64,000 nucleotides of DNA from an uncultured bacterium. GTDB lineage: Bacteria; Chloroflexota; Anaerolineae; J036; Brachytrichaceae. This document shows, in pieces, positions 53,814 through 62,036 of this stretch. The stretch spans positions 1 through 64,000 of the forward strand of contig CAIXPS010000603.1 in the NCBI GenBank assembly GCA_903921365.1. The letters run 5' to 3'. The first letter of the stretch is position 1. Each line of letters starts with the position of its first letter. A model generated the notes under the pieces. That model saw only the letters and a program-made list of their open reading frames with translations, was not told where the DNA came from and made no database searches. The position numbers and the translations under genes are program-made.

Positions 53814-55174
53814 CGCGCAAAAACCTGCTGAATATCGTTGCTGCGCTCAGTCGTAACAGAATTGAGGTAATGAAATACGCCCGTCTTTTCATCGGCGCGG
53901 GCGCGCATCTCTTTGAGAAGTTTTGAATAGGCGCTCCGCGACAGACGGCGCCTTACGACAGAATACGCATCGGCGGTCGCCTGTATCAGGGCGGCGCGAT
54001 CGTCGTAGACGCCGTAGGGATTGATGCAGGCAGCGGCAATCGCCATTTCGAGCGCCTGTTCCGAATGACCTTCCTGATGCGCTGCCGATGCCATGATGCG
54101 CATCGAGCGTCCCATCCCGCCAGCATATGAATTGGCAGACCAATCCTCAATCGCACTGGTTGCGAGCTTGACGGCTTGCGCCGTATTGCCATCTTCAAGC
54201 GCCGTCTCAGCCACATGAATATCCACATGGTGTTCGGCCACATTGCCACGCAACAGTCGATGCGCCTCAGCGATATCTGCGTCAGTTTCAACCACTTTCC
54301 CCTGCGCGAATCGCAATTGACCACGGCGCAGGTAGTCCAGCCCGGCGACCCAGTCTTCGACACCCGCCTTCTGATGTCGCGTCATCGTTTGTTGCATCCA
54401 CCGTTCGGCTTCATTGAAGCAAGTCTCCTGTTCACCGCCGGACGCGCTTTTTCCCAATCCAAGCGCAATCATGCTCATGTAGAGATGGCTCTCATCAGCA
54501 AGTGATGGCTGCATGACCGCCTCCGCGATGGTGATGCAGTTCATGTGCCAGTGTCGGGCAAGCAACAAGTTACCCCGGTCATATTCCAGATTGGCGCGCA
54601 CCACGCTGTAGTGCGCCTTTGTCATCGGATCCATGATGCGCTCGTATGTTTCAGCAGCCCGCAGCAAATGGGTTTCGGCCTGTGCCAGGTCGCCCAGGTT
54701 AATCAGGTTCGCCGCTGCGTGACAGGCGCAGTAGGCGGCCATCGTCGAGCCGGGGCCAAACGCGCGTTCGGCCTGCAGGAGAAGGGGGACTGCATCACGC
54801 CATGGCCTGGTCATGCTGGTCCGCATCAATATGACGCCGTCAGTGATTGGGTTAGCAGCTCCACCGCCCAGCGTGTCCGTGCCCGTTACATTTCCTTGTT
54901 TCGTGCCGCGAGCCAGCTCTGCAACTAATCCGCGCAAGCAGGCTGCTTCGAGGAACCTCTCGCTTTGGTTAGGCGCCATGTCATTGCGTATGACATTGTA
55001 GAGACGCAGAATCGATGACGCCTCGATCGGGCGATTTTTCTTCATGAAACGCCACAACACGCTGGGGGTGAGGTTGGCAGTAATCGCCAGCCAATTTAGT
55101 TTGCGTGAGTGGTCATCAAGCCACTGTTGCAGGCAAATCCGAAGATACGATAAATCCAGATTTGTGTCTTCCAT
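53771..55174 (-). CDS. HTH-TPR regulatory protein (putative)
   Basis: A 467-residue protein. The first 70 residues (WLAITANLTPSVLWRFMKKNRPIEASSILRLYNVI) form a small HTH-like domain of Xre type. The rest is a helical repeat region of TPR kind, with repeats such as ANLINLGDLAQAETHLLRAAETYERI and AHYSVVRANLEYDRGNLLLARHW. This layout is known from Rap/PlcR-like and SARP-like regulators that bind a peptide or protein. It may control the surrounding carbohydrate genes. The ATG at 55174 is chosen; the upstream open frame is antisense to the GDPD gene. Confidence 0.72.
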   Translation of the reverse strand: MEDTNLDLSYLRICLQQWLDDHSRKLNWLAITANLTPSVLWRFMKKNRPIEASSILRLYNVIRNDMAPNQSERFLEAACLRGLVAELARGTKQGNVTGTDTLGGGAANPITDGVILMRTSMTRPWRDAVPLLLQAERAFGPGSTMAAYCACHAAANLINLGDLAQAETHLLRAAETYERIMDPMTKAHYSVVRANLEYDRGNLLLARHWHMNCITIAEAVMQPSLADESHLYMSMIALGLGKSASGGEQETCFNEAERWMQQTMTRHQKAGVEDWVAGLDYLRRGQLRFAQGKVVETDADIAEAHRLLRGNVAEHHVDIHVAETALEDGNTAQAVKLATSAIEDWSANSYAGGMGRSMRIMASAAHQEGHSEQALEMAIAAACINPYGVYDDRAALIQATADAYSVVRRRLSRSAYSKLLKEMRARADEKTGVFHYLNSVTTERSNDIQQVFARYSTVSRNRPYPPE

Positions 55175-55291
55175 CTTGGAATACACTCCATGAAAACAAT
55201 ACAAAGGGTTTTTGGTGGTTGTCGGTTGTTGCGGATGATAGCATAGGGTTACAACGCAACACGCGCAGCGTCTCCGTGCTACACTCACCGT

Positions 55292-56173
55292 ATGCCAGTA
55301 CTTCGTTCGCTCCAAGTGGTTCATCACATGGCCGCGCTCGATGGTTCGAGCGCCCCGCCTAACTCTCTCGCGGCGATACGCGCCTGTCTCGCCGCCCGCG
55401 CCGACAGCATCGAGATTGACGTTGTTGCACTCGCACACGACGACTACCTGCTTGTCCACGACATGACGCTGCAGGCCGAAACCAACGGCAGTGGCCCGGT
55501 CGCAACTTGCACGTTCGAGCAGGCGCGCGGGTTAAAGATCGTCGATCACGGCGTCGCGACTGATCACCCGGTCGCACTCCTCAGCGATGTGGCGCGCGCG
55601 TTTGCCGAATTCAGCGGGGCGACGCGCCTGCAAATCGACTACAAGAACATCTACCCGTTTACCGACAACGAACCCCTGCGCCGATTGTTGCAGATCATCG
55701 CTCCACTCGGCGACCGGGTCATCGTCAGTTCGATTGCCGACTGGCAGTTGCGCGCGCTCCATCAACTCGCCCCCAAGTTGGCGCTCGGCTTCGACATCCA
55801 GCTCTACATCGACGCGCGCGCGCCCGAGCCTGACGCCTTCCCGCGCGCACTCGGCGCATATGGCTACTACGACGATCATCCGCTGGCGTCGGCTCGCATC
55901 TGGCGGCCGTCCGATTACCTGCGAGAACGGTGTGTGTCGTTAATCAGTCAGGCGCCCGGAGTGCGCGCCTTCTATGTGCGCCATCAACTGCTCACACAGT
56001 CCTTCGATGACGGCTTTAACTGGGCCGACACGTTGCACGCCGCCGGCGTTGAACTCGATGCGTGGACGATGGACAATGGCAAGACCGACGCGAGCGCGTT
56101 GCGGCTGCGCGCAGCAGGCGTCGATATGTTCACCACAAACACCCCGCTGGCGATGGGTAAGCTGATTCGATAA
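55292..56173 (+). CDS. Glycerophosphodiester phosphodiesterase family protein
   Basis: A TIM-barrel phosphodiesterase of 293 residues. The family blocks are the His start (VVHHMAALDG), PNSLAAIRACLAARADSIEIDVV (metal Glu/Asp) and LLVHDMTL (catalytic His), with VELDAWTMDN and VDMFTTNTP at the end. The first motif, normally HRG, is HHM, which may reduce activity or change specificity. It probably hydrolyses glycerophosphodiesters to supply glycerol phosphate. It is divergent from the HTH-TPR gene. Confidence 0.82.
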   Translation: MPVLRSLQVVHHMAALDGSSAPPNSLAAIRACLAARADSIEIDVVALAHDDYLLVHDMTLQAETNGSGPVATCTFEQARGLKIVDHGVATDHPVALLSDVARAFAEFSGATRLQIDYKNIYPFTDNEPLRRLLQIIAPLGDRVIVSSIADWQLRALHQLAPKLALGFDIQLYIDARAPEPDAFPRALGAYGYYDDHPLASARIWRPSDYLRERCVSLISQAPGVRAFYVRHQLLTQSFDDGFNWADTLHAAGVELDAWTMDNGKTDASALRLRAAGVDMFTTNTPLAMGKLIR

Positions 56174-56200
56174 ATGAAACTCTCTTCCCGCAGGCATGGG

Positions 56201-56270
56201 ATCTCCAATCTCCAATCTCCAATCTCCAATCTCCAATCTCCAATCTCTAATCTCCAATCTCTAATCTCTC
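56201..56270. repeat. Ten-unit heptamer array before the GH172 gene
   Basis: Ten uninterrupted 7-bp units: six ATCTCCA, then ATCTCTA, ATCTCCA, ATCTCTA and ATCTCTC. The complementary arm seen in the other copies is missing. It lies 27 nt after the GDPD stop and ends 8 nt before the AGGAGG site of the GH172 gene. Confidence 0.93.
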
Positions 56271-56289
56271 TTCCTCAGGAGGCAACATC

Positions 56290-57381
56290 ATGATGGGTTT
56301 TAACGGTCTGGGCATGGGTCTCGGCAATCTGGCGCAGTTCGCAAACGCGAAGACGCGCTCGATATCGGCGGAAAACCCGACGGGCGAGAAGGGCAAAGGC
56401 GGCATGTCGACCGATGGCGCCGCCGCCAGTTGCGCCCGCGACCTGGGTCAGGGCTGGAAGGTCGCGCCGTTTGTGCGCATCGCGCCCGGCGAGACATTTA
56501 CCATCGCCGACATCACCGGCCCCGGCGCGATCCAGTCGATGTGGCTCTCCGGCGATGTGGCCGCGCGCGGGCCACAGGCGCGTTACTACATCCTGCGCAT
56601 CTACTGGGACGATCAGGAACAACCATCGGTCGAGTGCCCCGCCGCTGACTTCTTCGCCTCGGGCTGGGGTGTGTATGCGCAGATCAACTCGCTGGCCGTC
56701 TCGGTAAACCCGAACCGTGGGTACAACTGTTTCTGGCCGATGCCATTCCGCACGCATTGCCGCATCACGATCGAGAACCGGCACTGGGAGCCGCTCGTCC
56801 ACTACTATCAAGTGAACTACACGCTCACCGACGTGCCCGACGATGTCGGCTACTTTCACGCCCAGTTCCGCCGCGTCAACCCGTTGCCCTACAAGACGTC
56901 CTATACGATTCTCGACGGCGTCAAAGGGCGCGGCCAGTTTGTCGGCACTGCGCTGGCGTGGGGCGTGAACAACACCGGCTGGTTCGGCGAGGGCGAGATC
57001 AAGTTCTACCTGGACGGCGATGTCGACTTTCCCACGATCTGCGGCACCGGCATCGAGGACTATTTCGGCGGCGCGTACGGCTGGGAAGTGAATGGAAAGT
57101 ACACCTCGTATTCCACTCCGTTCATGGGCATGAACCACATTATCTACCCTGACGGCACCTATAATTCGCAACCGCGCTTCTCGTTGTACCGCTGGCACAT
57201 CATGGATCCGGTGCGCTTCGACGCCGACCTGCGCGTGACGATCCAGGCGCTGGGCTGGCGCAGCCAGGGGCGCTATCTGGCATTACAGGACGACATCGCG
57301 AGCGTGGCGTATTGGTATCAGACGCTGCCGACGGCAACGTTCCCGCAGTTGCCGGATAGGGACTACCTGGAGATTATTTGA
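56290..57381 (+). CDS. DUF2961 / GH172-like glycoside hydrolase
   Basis: A 363-residue protein of the DUF2961 family, whose characterised members (GH172) act on fructofuranosides or arabinofuranosides. It has the conserved opening FANAKTRSISAENPTGEKGKGG, DITGPGAIQSMWLSG, LRIYWDDQEQPSVECPAADFFASGWG, FLDGDVDFPTICGTGIEDYFGGAYGW and the late SLYRWHIMDPVRFD. The Glu in GTGIEDYFGG is the likely catalytic or metal residue. There is no signal peptide. AGGAGG lies 7 nt before the ATG. Confidence 0.88.
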   Translation: MMGFNGLGMGLGNLAQFANAKTRSISAENPTGEKGKGGMSTDGAAASCARDLGQGWKVAPFVRIAPGETFTIADITGPGAIQSMWLSGDVAARGPQARYYILRIYWDDQEQPSVECPAADFFASGWGVYAQINSLAVSVNPNRGYNCFWPMPFRTHCRITIENRHWEPLVHYYQVNYTLTDVPDDVGYFHAQFRRVNPLPYKTSYTILDGVKGRGQFVGTALAWGVNNTGWFGEGEIKFYLDGDVDFPTICGTGIEDYFGGAYGWEVNGKYTSYSTPFMGMNHIIYPDGTYNSQPRFSLYRWHIMDPVRFDADLRVTIQALGWRSQGRYLALQDDIASVAYWYQTLPTATFPQLPDRDYLEII

Positions 57382-57775
57382 GACTATAGTTCTCCCATAT
57401 TCCCGGTGTGCCCACCTCGACCAGGTGACCATCGGGGTCGCGGAAGAACAGGCTCTGGCCGCCCAGATCCCAGGTCTGGTCGCTCTCGATGGGAATGCCA
57501 AACTCGTGCAGACGGTTGCGCCACTTCTCCGACTCGTTCAACCCGATTGAGAAGGCGACGTGGAGGCGCCCGTCGCCGTCATGCGGGGTATTCAGGCTCA
57601 GTGATGCGCGCTTTTTGAACAGCAGCAACACTTGTCCTTCCTTCACCGCGAGTGCGATGATACGGTCGGCTTCGAGTACGGGAGTAAAGCCGAACAACGA
57701 CTGGTAAAACGCTTTGGAACGGTGCAGGTCATCAACGTACAGGGCGGTTTCCAGAATCCCATTTACTTCGGGCAT
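57374..57775 (-). CDS. VOC family protein (glyoxalase-like)
   Basis: A 133-residue VOC protein. ILETALYVDDLHRSKAFYQSLFGF starts the first module and SLFFRDPDGHLVEVGTPGIW ends the second; HVAFSIG and the final Glu match metal-ligand positions of dioxygenase or fosfomycin-resistance relatives. The substrate is unknown. The ATG at 57775 has GAGGAG 9 nt upstream. Its end overlaps the convergent GH172 gene by 8 bp. Confidence 0.87.
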   Translation of the reverse strand: MPEVNGILETALYVDDLHRSKAFYQSLFGFTPVLEADRIIALAVKEGQVLLLFKKRASLSLNTPHDGDGRLHVAFSIGLNESEKWRNRLHEFGIPIESDQTWDLGGQSLFFRDPDGHLVEVGTPGIWENYSLK

Positions 57776-57892
57776 TATTCGCAACTCCTCGTCGGCCAAT
57801 ATCAAACACCTCAGGCGCACGCTCAGACTATAACGCATTTATCATGTATACAGAACACTACGACGCCGGTCATGCAAGATAGTGCAATCCGC

Positions 57893-58969
57893 CTATCGCA
57901 TCGCCAAAGGCATGTAATACCAGTTGAACAGGCCATGCAGCGCAGTCTCGGCAGGATTCCCCAGCACGCTGTAGTAACGCATCTGATTGCACACATCGTA
58001 ATAGCCCGCCATGTTGAAATTCAGATTGAACACAAACATCGCGTCCATCCACGGCCAGTTCGCGCGCGCGTAATTGAACGCACCCACCAGGTTCGTCGCC
58101 TGCTTCTCTGGCGTCACCGACTGCCAGGTGCGGTTGGACCAATCGCCGGCAACCAGGTCTGTGATGCACGCCGAGGGCGGTGTGATTAACCAGCCCATTT
58201 CGGTGGCCCACATTTTCTTGGCGCCCCAGCCGTTATCGTTCATGACATCATAGAGTTTTGCAGCGGATCGGAAGCACAGACCGGTGCCGCAGTTAGTCTC
58301 TGGCGTGCCGCCTGTCGCATCCGGCGTTGCGTCGAAATCGGCGCTGAAGCCAAAGGGGTGATAGCCGACGAAGTCCAGACATGACCCCGCGCCAGCCGTG
58401 ATGAGTTCCTTCAAATACTCGCGCTCGTCCTGGCTGAAGCCGTTGCTTCCCAGATGCCCCCCATAAGTGCCAACCACTCGCCCCGTGTTTGCCAGCCCCG
58501 CTGACACGACAAGCGCCGTTGTAGAGTGGTACTTGATTCTGTCATAGGCGGCGCATAACACTTGTTTGTAATCTGCGGCGACCGGCGAGGCATTCCACCC
58601 AAACGTGGAGCTGAGGTTCACCTCGTTGCCAATCTCGTAAGCATCGATGTTAGCGCCATATTGGGTCATCACGTCGTCCACGCGTTGCTGCACAGCGGAT
58701 AGATTGCCCACATCTGCTGCGGACACCGGGATCAGGTACAACGTCTTCGCGGGCGGTTTAGAGGTTGGCCCGTTGAACACCTTCATCCAGTTAAAGCCCC
58801 AGTTGTGCGGGTTACCTGTTTCGGGACCAGTCATTACAAATCCGTAGCCAAATCCGTTGGCCTGGGTTGCCGCGCGCGAACGAGGCGCATCCGCCGCCCC
58901 CAGCACAAATGACACGATGGCCAATGACGCGATTACGATGCGGGCTGTTGAAAATGTGTATTTAATCAT
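57893..58969 (-). CDS. Secreted GH-A clan-like glycoside hydrolase
   Basis: A 358-residue protein with an N-terminal signal peptide (helix at about 8-28, cleavage likely after AADAPRSRA). The body is a TIM barrel with AYEIGNEVNLSSTFGW, where NE is the acid/base pair typical of clan GH-A, and KMWATEMGWL, where the Glu would be the nucleophile. The nearest families would be GH39, GH5 or GH53-like. It would work outside the cell on a polysaccharide and is the only secreted enzyme in this carbohydrate-related region. Confidence 0.75.
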   Translation of the reverse strand: MIKYTFSTARIVIASLAIVSFVLGAADAPRSRAATQANGFGYGFVMTGPETGNPHNWGFNWMKVFNGPTSKPPAKTLYLIPVSAADVGNLSAVQQRVDDVMTQYGANIDAYEIGNEVNLSSTFGWNASPVAADYKQVLCAAYDRIKYHSTTALVVSAGLANTGRVVGTYGGHLGSNGFSQDEREYLKELITAGAGSCLDFVGYHPFGFSADFDATPDATGGTPETNCGTGLCFRSAAKLYDVMNDNGWGAKKMWATEMGWLITPPSACITDLVAGDWSNRTWQSVTPEKQATNLVGAFNYARANWPWMDAMFVFNLNFNMAGYYDVCNQMRYYSVLGNPAETALHGLFNWYYMPLAMR

Positions 58970-59138
58970 ATCCTCGAATACTGTATGTCAATATCTGGCT
59001 TCAATATCTGGCTTAATGTTCTGCGTTGCCAAGCTTGTTCATTATGCGATGCATCGGTGAACTCGCACAACCCTATTAAACATCACAACCTGTTTGAGCG
59101 TTGCCGATGCCAACATACCGAGGCGCTTTATGAAAGCT

Positions 59139-59167
59139 CCAGGAATCCTGCTCAAACGGATTCCTGG
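59139..59167 (-). terminator. Hairpin after the REC-GGDEF gene
   Basis: A 10-bp stem (CCAGGAATCC with its complement) and a 9-nt loop lie 10 nt after the REC-GGDEF stop codon on the minus strand. It also separates that gene from the secreted glycosidase gene downstream. Confidence 0.6.
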
Positions 59168-59176
59168 AACGTGAGG

Positions 59177-60094
59177 TCATGCAGGCGTGTAGAACCGGAA
59201 GCAGTTCCGCTCGTTCTTGGCCGCATACATTGCAATCTCGGCCGCTTTGAGCAGTTCTTCAACGGTGGTCCCGTGGCTGGGGTAGGTGCTCACGCCGATA
59301 CTCGCCGTCACCTGAACAGTGTGTTCCGCCAGGATAAAGGGGGTTACAAAGATGCCGAGTAACCGTTGCGCGGCAATTTCAATTGCGGCAGAATCGTTCA
59401 GGTCTTCCAGGATCACAATGAACTCATCACCGCCCATCCGGCCGATCGTATCGGCTCTGCGAGTGGCGATTATCAGCCGCTCCGCCACGGCGACCAGCAG
59501 GCGATCCCCCGTCGCGTGGCCGGAGGTGTCATTCACGCTTTTGAAATTGTCGAGGTCGAGTAACATGACGCCGACAATTGCGCCGTCAGGCCCGCCTCGC
59601 GCCGCGCGGACAGCATGGTCGATGGCGTGCGTCAGGCGATCAAGCACCAGGTAACGGTTGGGCAACTGGGTGAGGGAGTCGCGCGTCGCCATGTGGAAGA
59701 TGCGCTCTTCCAGTCGTTTGCGCTCAATGGCATAGCGCAAGGCGCGCCGGATCGCCATCCCGGTATAGCGCTTTTTCACCAGGTAATCCTGCGCGCCCAG
59801 TTGGACTGCCTGCAAAGCCGTGGCGTCATCTTCGATGTCGGTGAGCACCACGATGGGCAGATGCGGCAGGATAAAAGCCATCTCCTGAATCGCCTCCAAC
59901 CCAGCGGCATCGGGCAGCGTGAGATCGAGCAGAACCACATCGAACTGCTCGTTTGCGAGATAATCGAGCGCCGTCTCAAGCCCATCAGCCTGTTGCGGCG
60001 AGTATTCGGTGTTGCCGTCTGCCGCCAGCAACTCAACGATCATCCTTGCGTCGGCAGGATCATTTTCAACGATGAGAACACGTTTTTGCGCCAT
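59177..60094 (-). CDS. Response regulator with GGDEF diguanylate cyclase domain
   Basis: A 305-residue signalling protein. The receiver domain has VLIVENDPADA (acidic pocket), a phosphoacceptor Asp in VVLLDLTLPDAAG and the Lys in YLVKKRY. A short coiled linker leads to a GGDEF domain with an intact active site GRMGGDEFIV and an inhibitory RxxD site (RRAD) five residues before it. It should make cyclic di-GMP when phosphorylated. The sensor kinase is not adjacent. The ATG at 60094 has GGAG 7 nt upstream. Confidence 0.95.
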   Translation of the reverse strand: MAQKRVLIVENDPADARMIVELLAADGNTEYSPQQADGLETALDYLANEQFDVVLLDLTLPDAAGLEAIQEMAFILPHLPIVVLTDIEDDATALQAVQLGAQDYLVKKRYTGMAIRRALRYAIERKRLEERIFHMATRDSLTQLPNRYLVLDRLTHAIDHAVRAARGGPDGAIVGVMLLDLDNFKSVNDTSGHATGDRLLVAVAERLIIATRRADTIGRMGGDEFIVILEDLNDSAAIEIAAQRLLGIFVTPFILAEHTVQVTASIGVSTYPSHGTTVEELLKAAEIAMYAAKNERNCFRFYTPA

Positions 60095-60161
60095 GTTTTT
60101 ACTCCAGCAAGTAACCCCTTCCAAGCTGAGTATATCCCTAACGCAGGATTTGGTTGTTTCT

Positions 60162-62036
60162 CTATCGTCCAGTCGTCAGCATCTCGGTCTGTAATTGCCC
60201 CTTGAACTGGCTGTGATATAAGCGGCTGTAGAAGCCACCCTGCGCCAGCAACGATTCGTGCGTGCCGCGCTCGATAATCTCGCCCCCGTTCACCACAAGC
60301 ACCTGGTTGGCGTCTCGAATCGTGCTCAGGCGATGCGCGATAACGAAACTGGTGCGCCCTTCCATCAATCGCAGCAGCGCATCCTGCACGTGCTTCTCGG
60401 TGCGCGTGTCCACGTTGCTGGTCGCCTCATCCAGGATCAGGATGTCGGGGTCGGCCAGGATCGCGCGCGCAATAGCTATCAACTGGCGCTGGCCGTGGCT
60501 CAGGTTGCTGCCGCGTTCGGTGAGCACGGTCTCGTACCCCTGCGGCAGACGGTGAATAAATTGCTCGGCGTTCGCCAACTGCGCAGCGGCTTTTACCTCG
60601 TCGTCGGTCGCGTCCAACCGCCCGTAGCGGATGTTAGACATTACGGTGTCGGCGAAGAGGAAGTTGTCCTGGAGCACGATGCCCAGTTTGCGGCGCAGGT
60701 CGTCTTTCGGGTACAACCGGATATCGTTGCCGTCGACCTTGATGGCGCCGCTGTCCACGTCGTAGAAACGCGTGAGCAGGTTAATCACGGTCGTTTTACC
60801 GGCGCCGGTCGGCCCGACGAGGGCGATAGTTTCGCCAGGCGCGGCGCGCAGGCTGACATGCTTCAACACTGGCACACCTGGCTCGTAGCCAAAGCTGACA
60901 TCGTCGAGCACCACCTCGCCTGCAATATGGGTCAACGGGCGGGCGTCTGGCGCGTCGGGAAGGTCGGGCGACTCGTCCATCGTCTGAAACACGCGCTCGG
61001 CGCCGGCCAGCGCGGACTGGATGCTGTTGTACAACTGACCGAGCTGGTTCAACGGCCACGCGAAGCGGTCGGAATAGCTGATGAACGCCGCAATCGTGCC
61101 GACGGTCGCCAGCCCCTGCACCGCCAGCAACCCGCCCGTGCACACGACGATGGTGCGCCCGGTATTGCTGATCGCGTTCATCAAGGGCCCGCCGATGCCC
61201 GCGAAGGTCTGCGCGCGCGTCGACGCAACACGCAGCTTCGCATTGGCCTCGTCAAACGCGCGGATGGCTTCATCCTCGCGCCCGTAGGCTTTGACCACAC
61301 GCTGCCCGGTGATCGTTTCTTCGATCAACCCATTGAGGACGCCCAGGTTCTCCTGCTGATCGCGAAAACCCTGGCGGGTGCGCTTGGCCAGCCAGCGCGT
61401 CGCGACGGCGATCATCGGCGTGATAATCATGGCGACCAGCGCCAGCCGCGCGTTGATGATAAACATCATCGTTGCCACAAGGACGAGGCTGAGCACGCTG
61501 CTGATCAGGTTGGTGACGCTGGAGGACAGCACCATGCTGATGTTGTCGACATCGTTGGTGAGGCGGCTCATGATCTCGCCGTGCGTGTGCTGGTCGAAGT
61601 AGCGCAGCGACAGCGTCTGCAACCGCCCGAACAGGTCGGTGCGAATGTCGCGCACCACGCGCTGCGCGATGCCGGCAACGGTGTATTCCTGCAACCAGGT
61701 GCCCAATGACGCCAGCGCGTAGATGCCAATCAACAACTGAAGAATGCGGGCTAACCCAGGCATATCGCCCTTGCCGATGAAGTTATCGATCGCCTGTCCC
61801 ATCAGGTACGGGCCGAGCACACCTAATCCAGTATTGAGCGCCACCAGCACGATGACGCCGATGAGCGTCAGGGTTTGCCGGCGCAGATATGCCCACAAAC
61901 GGCCAAGTGTGCCGCGCGCATTTTTAGCCTTCTCCGGCTTCATCATTCCAGGCGGGCCAAAACCGCGCCCGAATGGCATGTGAGTATCGCCCCGCGACTT
62001 TGTTCCTGCCGCTGACGCTTGTCGTGCGCTATTCAT
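60162..62036 (-). CDS. ABC exporter half-transporter (canonical catalytic Glu, LSHGQ signature)
   Basis: An ABC transporter of 624 residues with a six-helix membrane domain and a nucleotide-binding domain: Walker A GPTGAGKTT, Walker B ILILDEATSNVD with the catalytic Glu, but a signature LSHGQ in place of LSGGQ. The N-terminus has about 55 extra residues rich in Gly, Pro and Met (MPFGRGFGPPGMM). The ATG at 62036 has GGAG 9 nt upstream and overlaps the end of the partner gene by 8 bp, so the two half-transporters are translationally coupled. Confidence 0.93.
   Translation of the reverse strand: MNSARQASAAGTKSRGDTHMPFGRGFGPPGMMKPEKAKNARGTLGRLWAYLRRQTLTLIGVIVLVALNTGLGVLGPYLMGQAIDNFIGKGDMPGLARILQLLIGIYALASLGTWLQEYTVAGIAQRVVRDIRTDLFGRLQTLSLRYFDQHTHGEIMSRLTNDVDNISMVLSSSVTNLISSVLSLVLVATMMFIINARLALVAMIITPMIAVATRWLAKRTRQGFRDQQENLGVLNGLIEETITGQRVVKAYGREDEAIRAFDEANAKLRVASTRAQTFAGIGGPLMNAISNTGRTIVVCTGGLLAVQGLATVGTIAAFISYSDRFAWPLNQLGQLYNSIQSALAGAERVFQTMDESPDLPDAPDARPLTHIAGEVVLDDVSFGYEPGVPVLKHVSLRAAPGETIALVGPTGAGKTTVINLLTRFYDVDSGAIKVDGNDIRLYPKDDLRRKLGIVLQDNFLFADTVMSNIRYGRLDATDDEVKAAAQLANAEQFIHRLPQGYETVLTERGSNLSHGQRQLIAIARAILADPDILILDEATSNVDTRTEKHVQDALLRLMEGRTSFVIAHRLSTIRDANQVLVVNGGEIIERGTHESLLAQGGFYSRLYHSQFKGQLQTEMLTTGR

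Noticed and set aside
55940-56257. Minus-strand protein with repeated DWRLEIG units
   Set aside because: It is only the translation of the heptamer array extended into antisense of the GDPD gene.
56196-56275. Heptamer array as a small CRISPR array
   Set aside because: The unit is 7 bp with no spacers; no cas genes are present.
60258-61709. Long plus-strand reading frame opposite the ABC exporter gene (about 480 codons)
   Set aside because: It is the complement of a well-conserved ABC transporter, with an Arg/His-rich translation and no domain.
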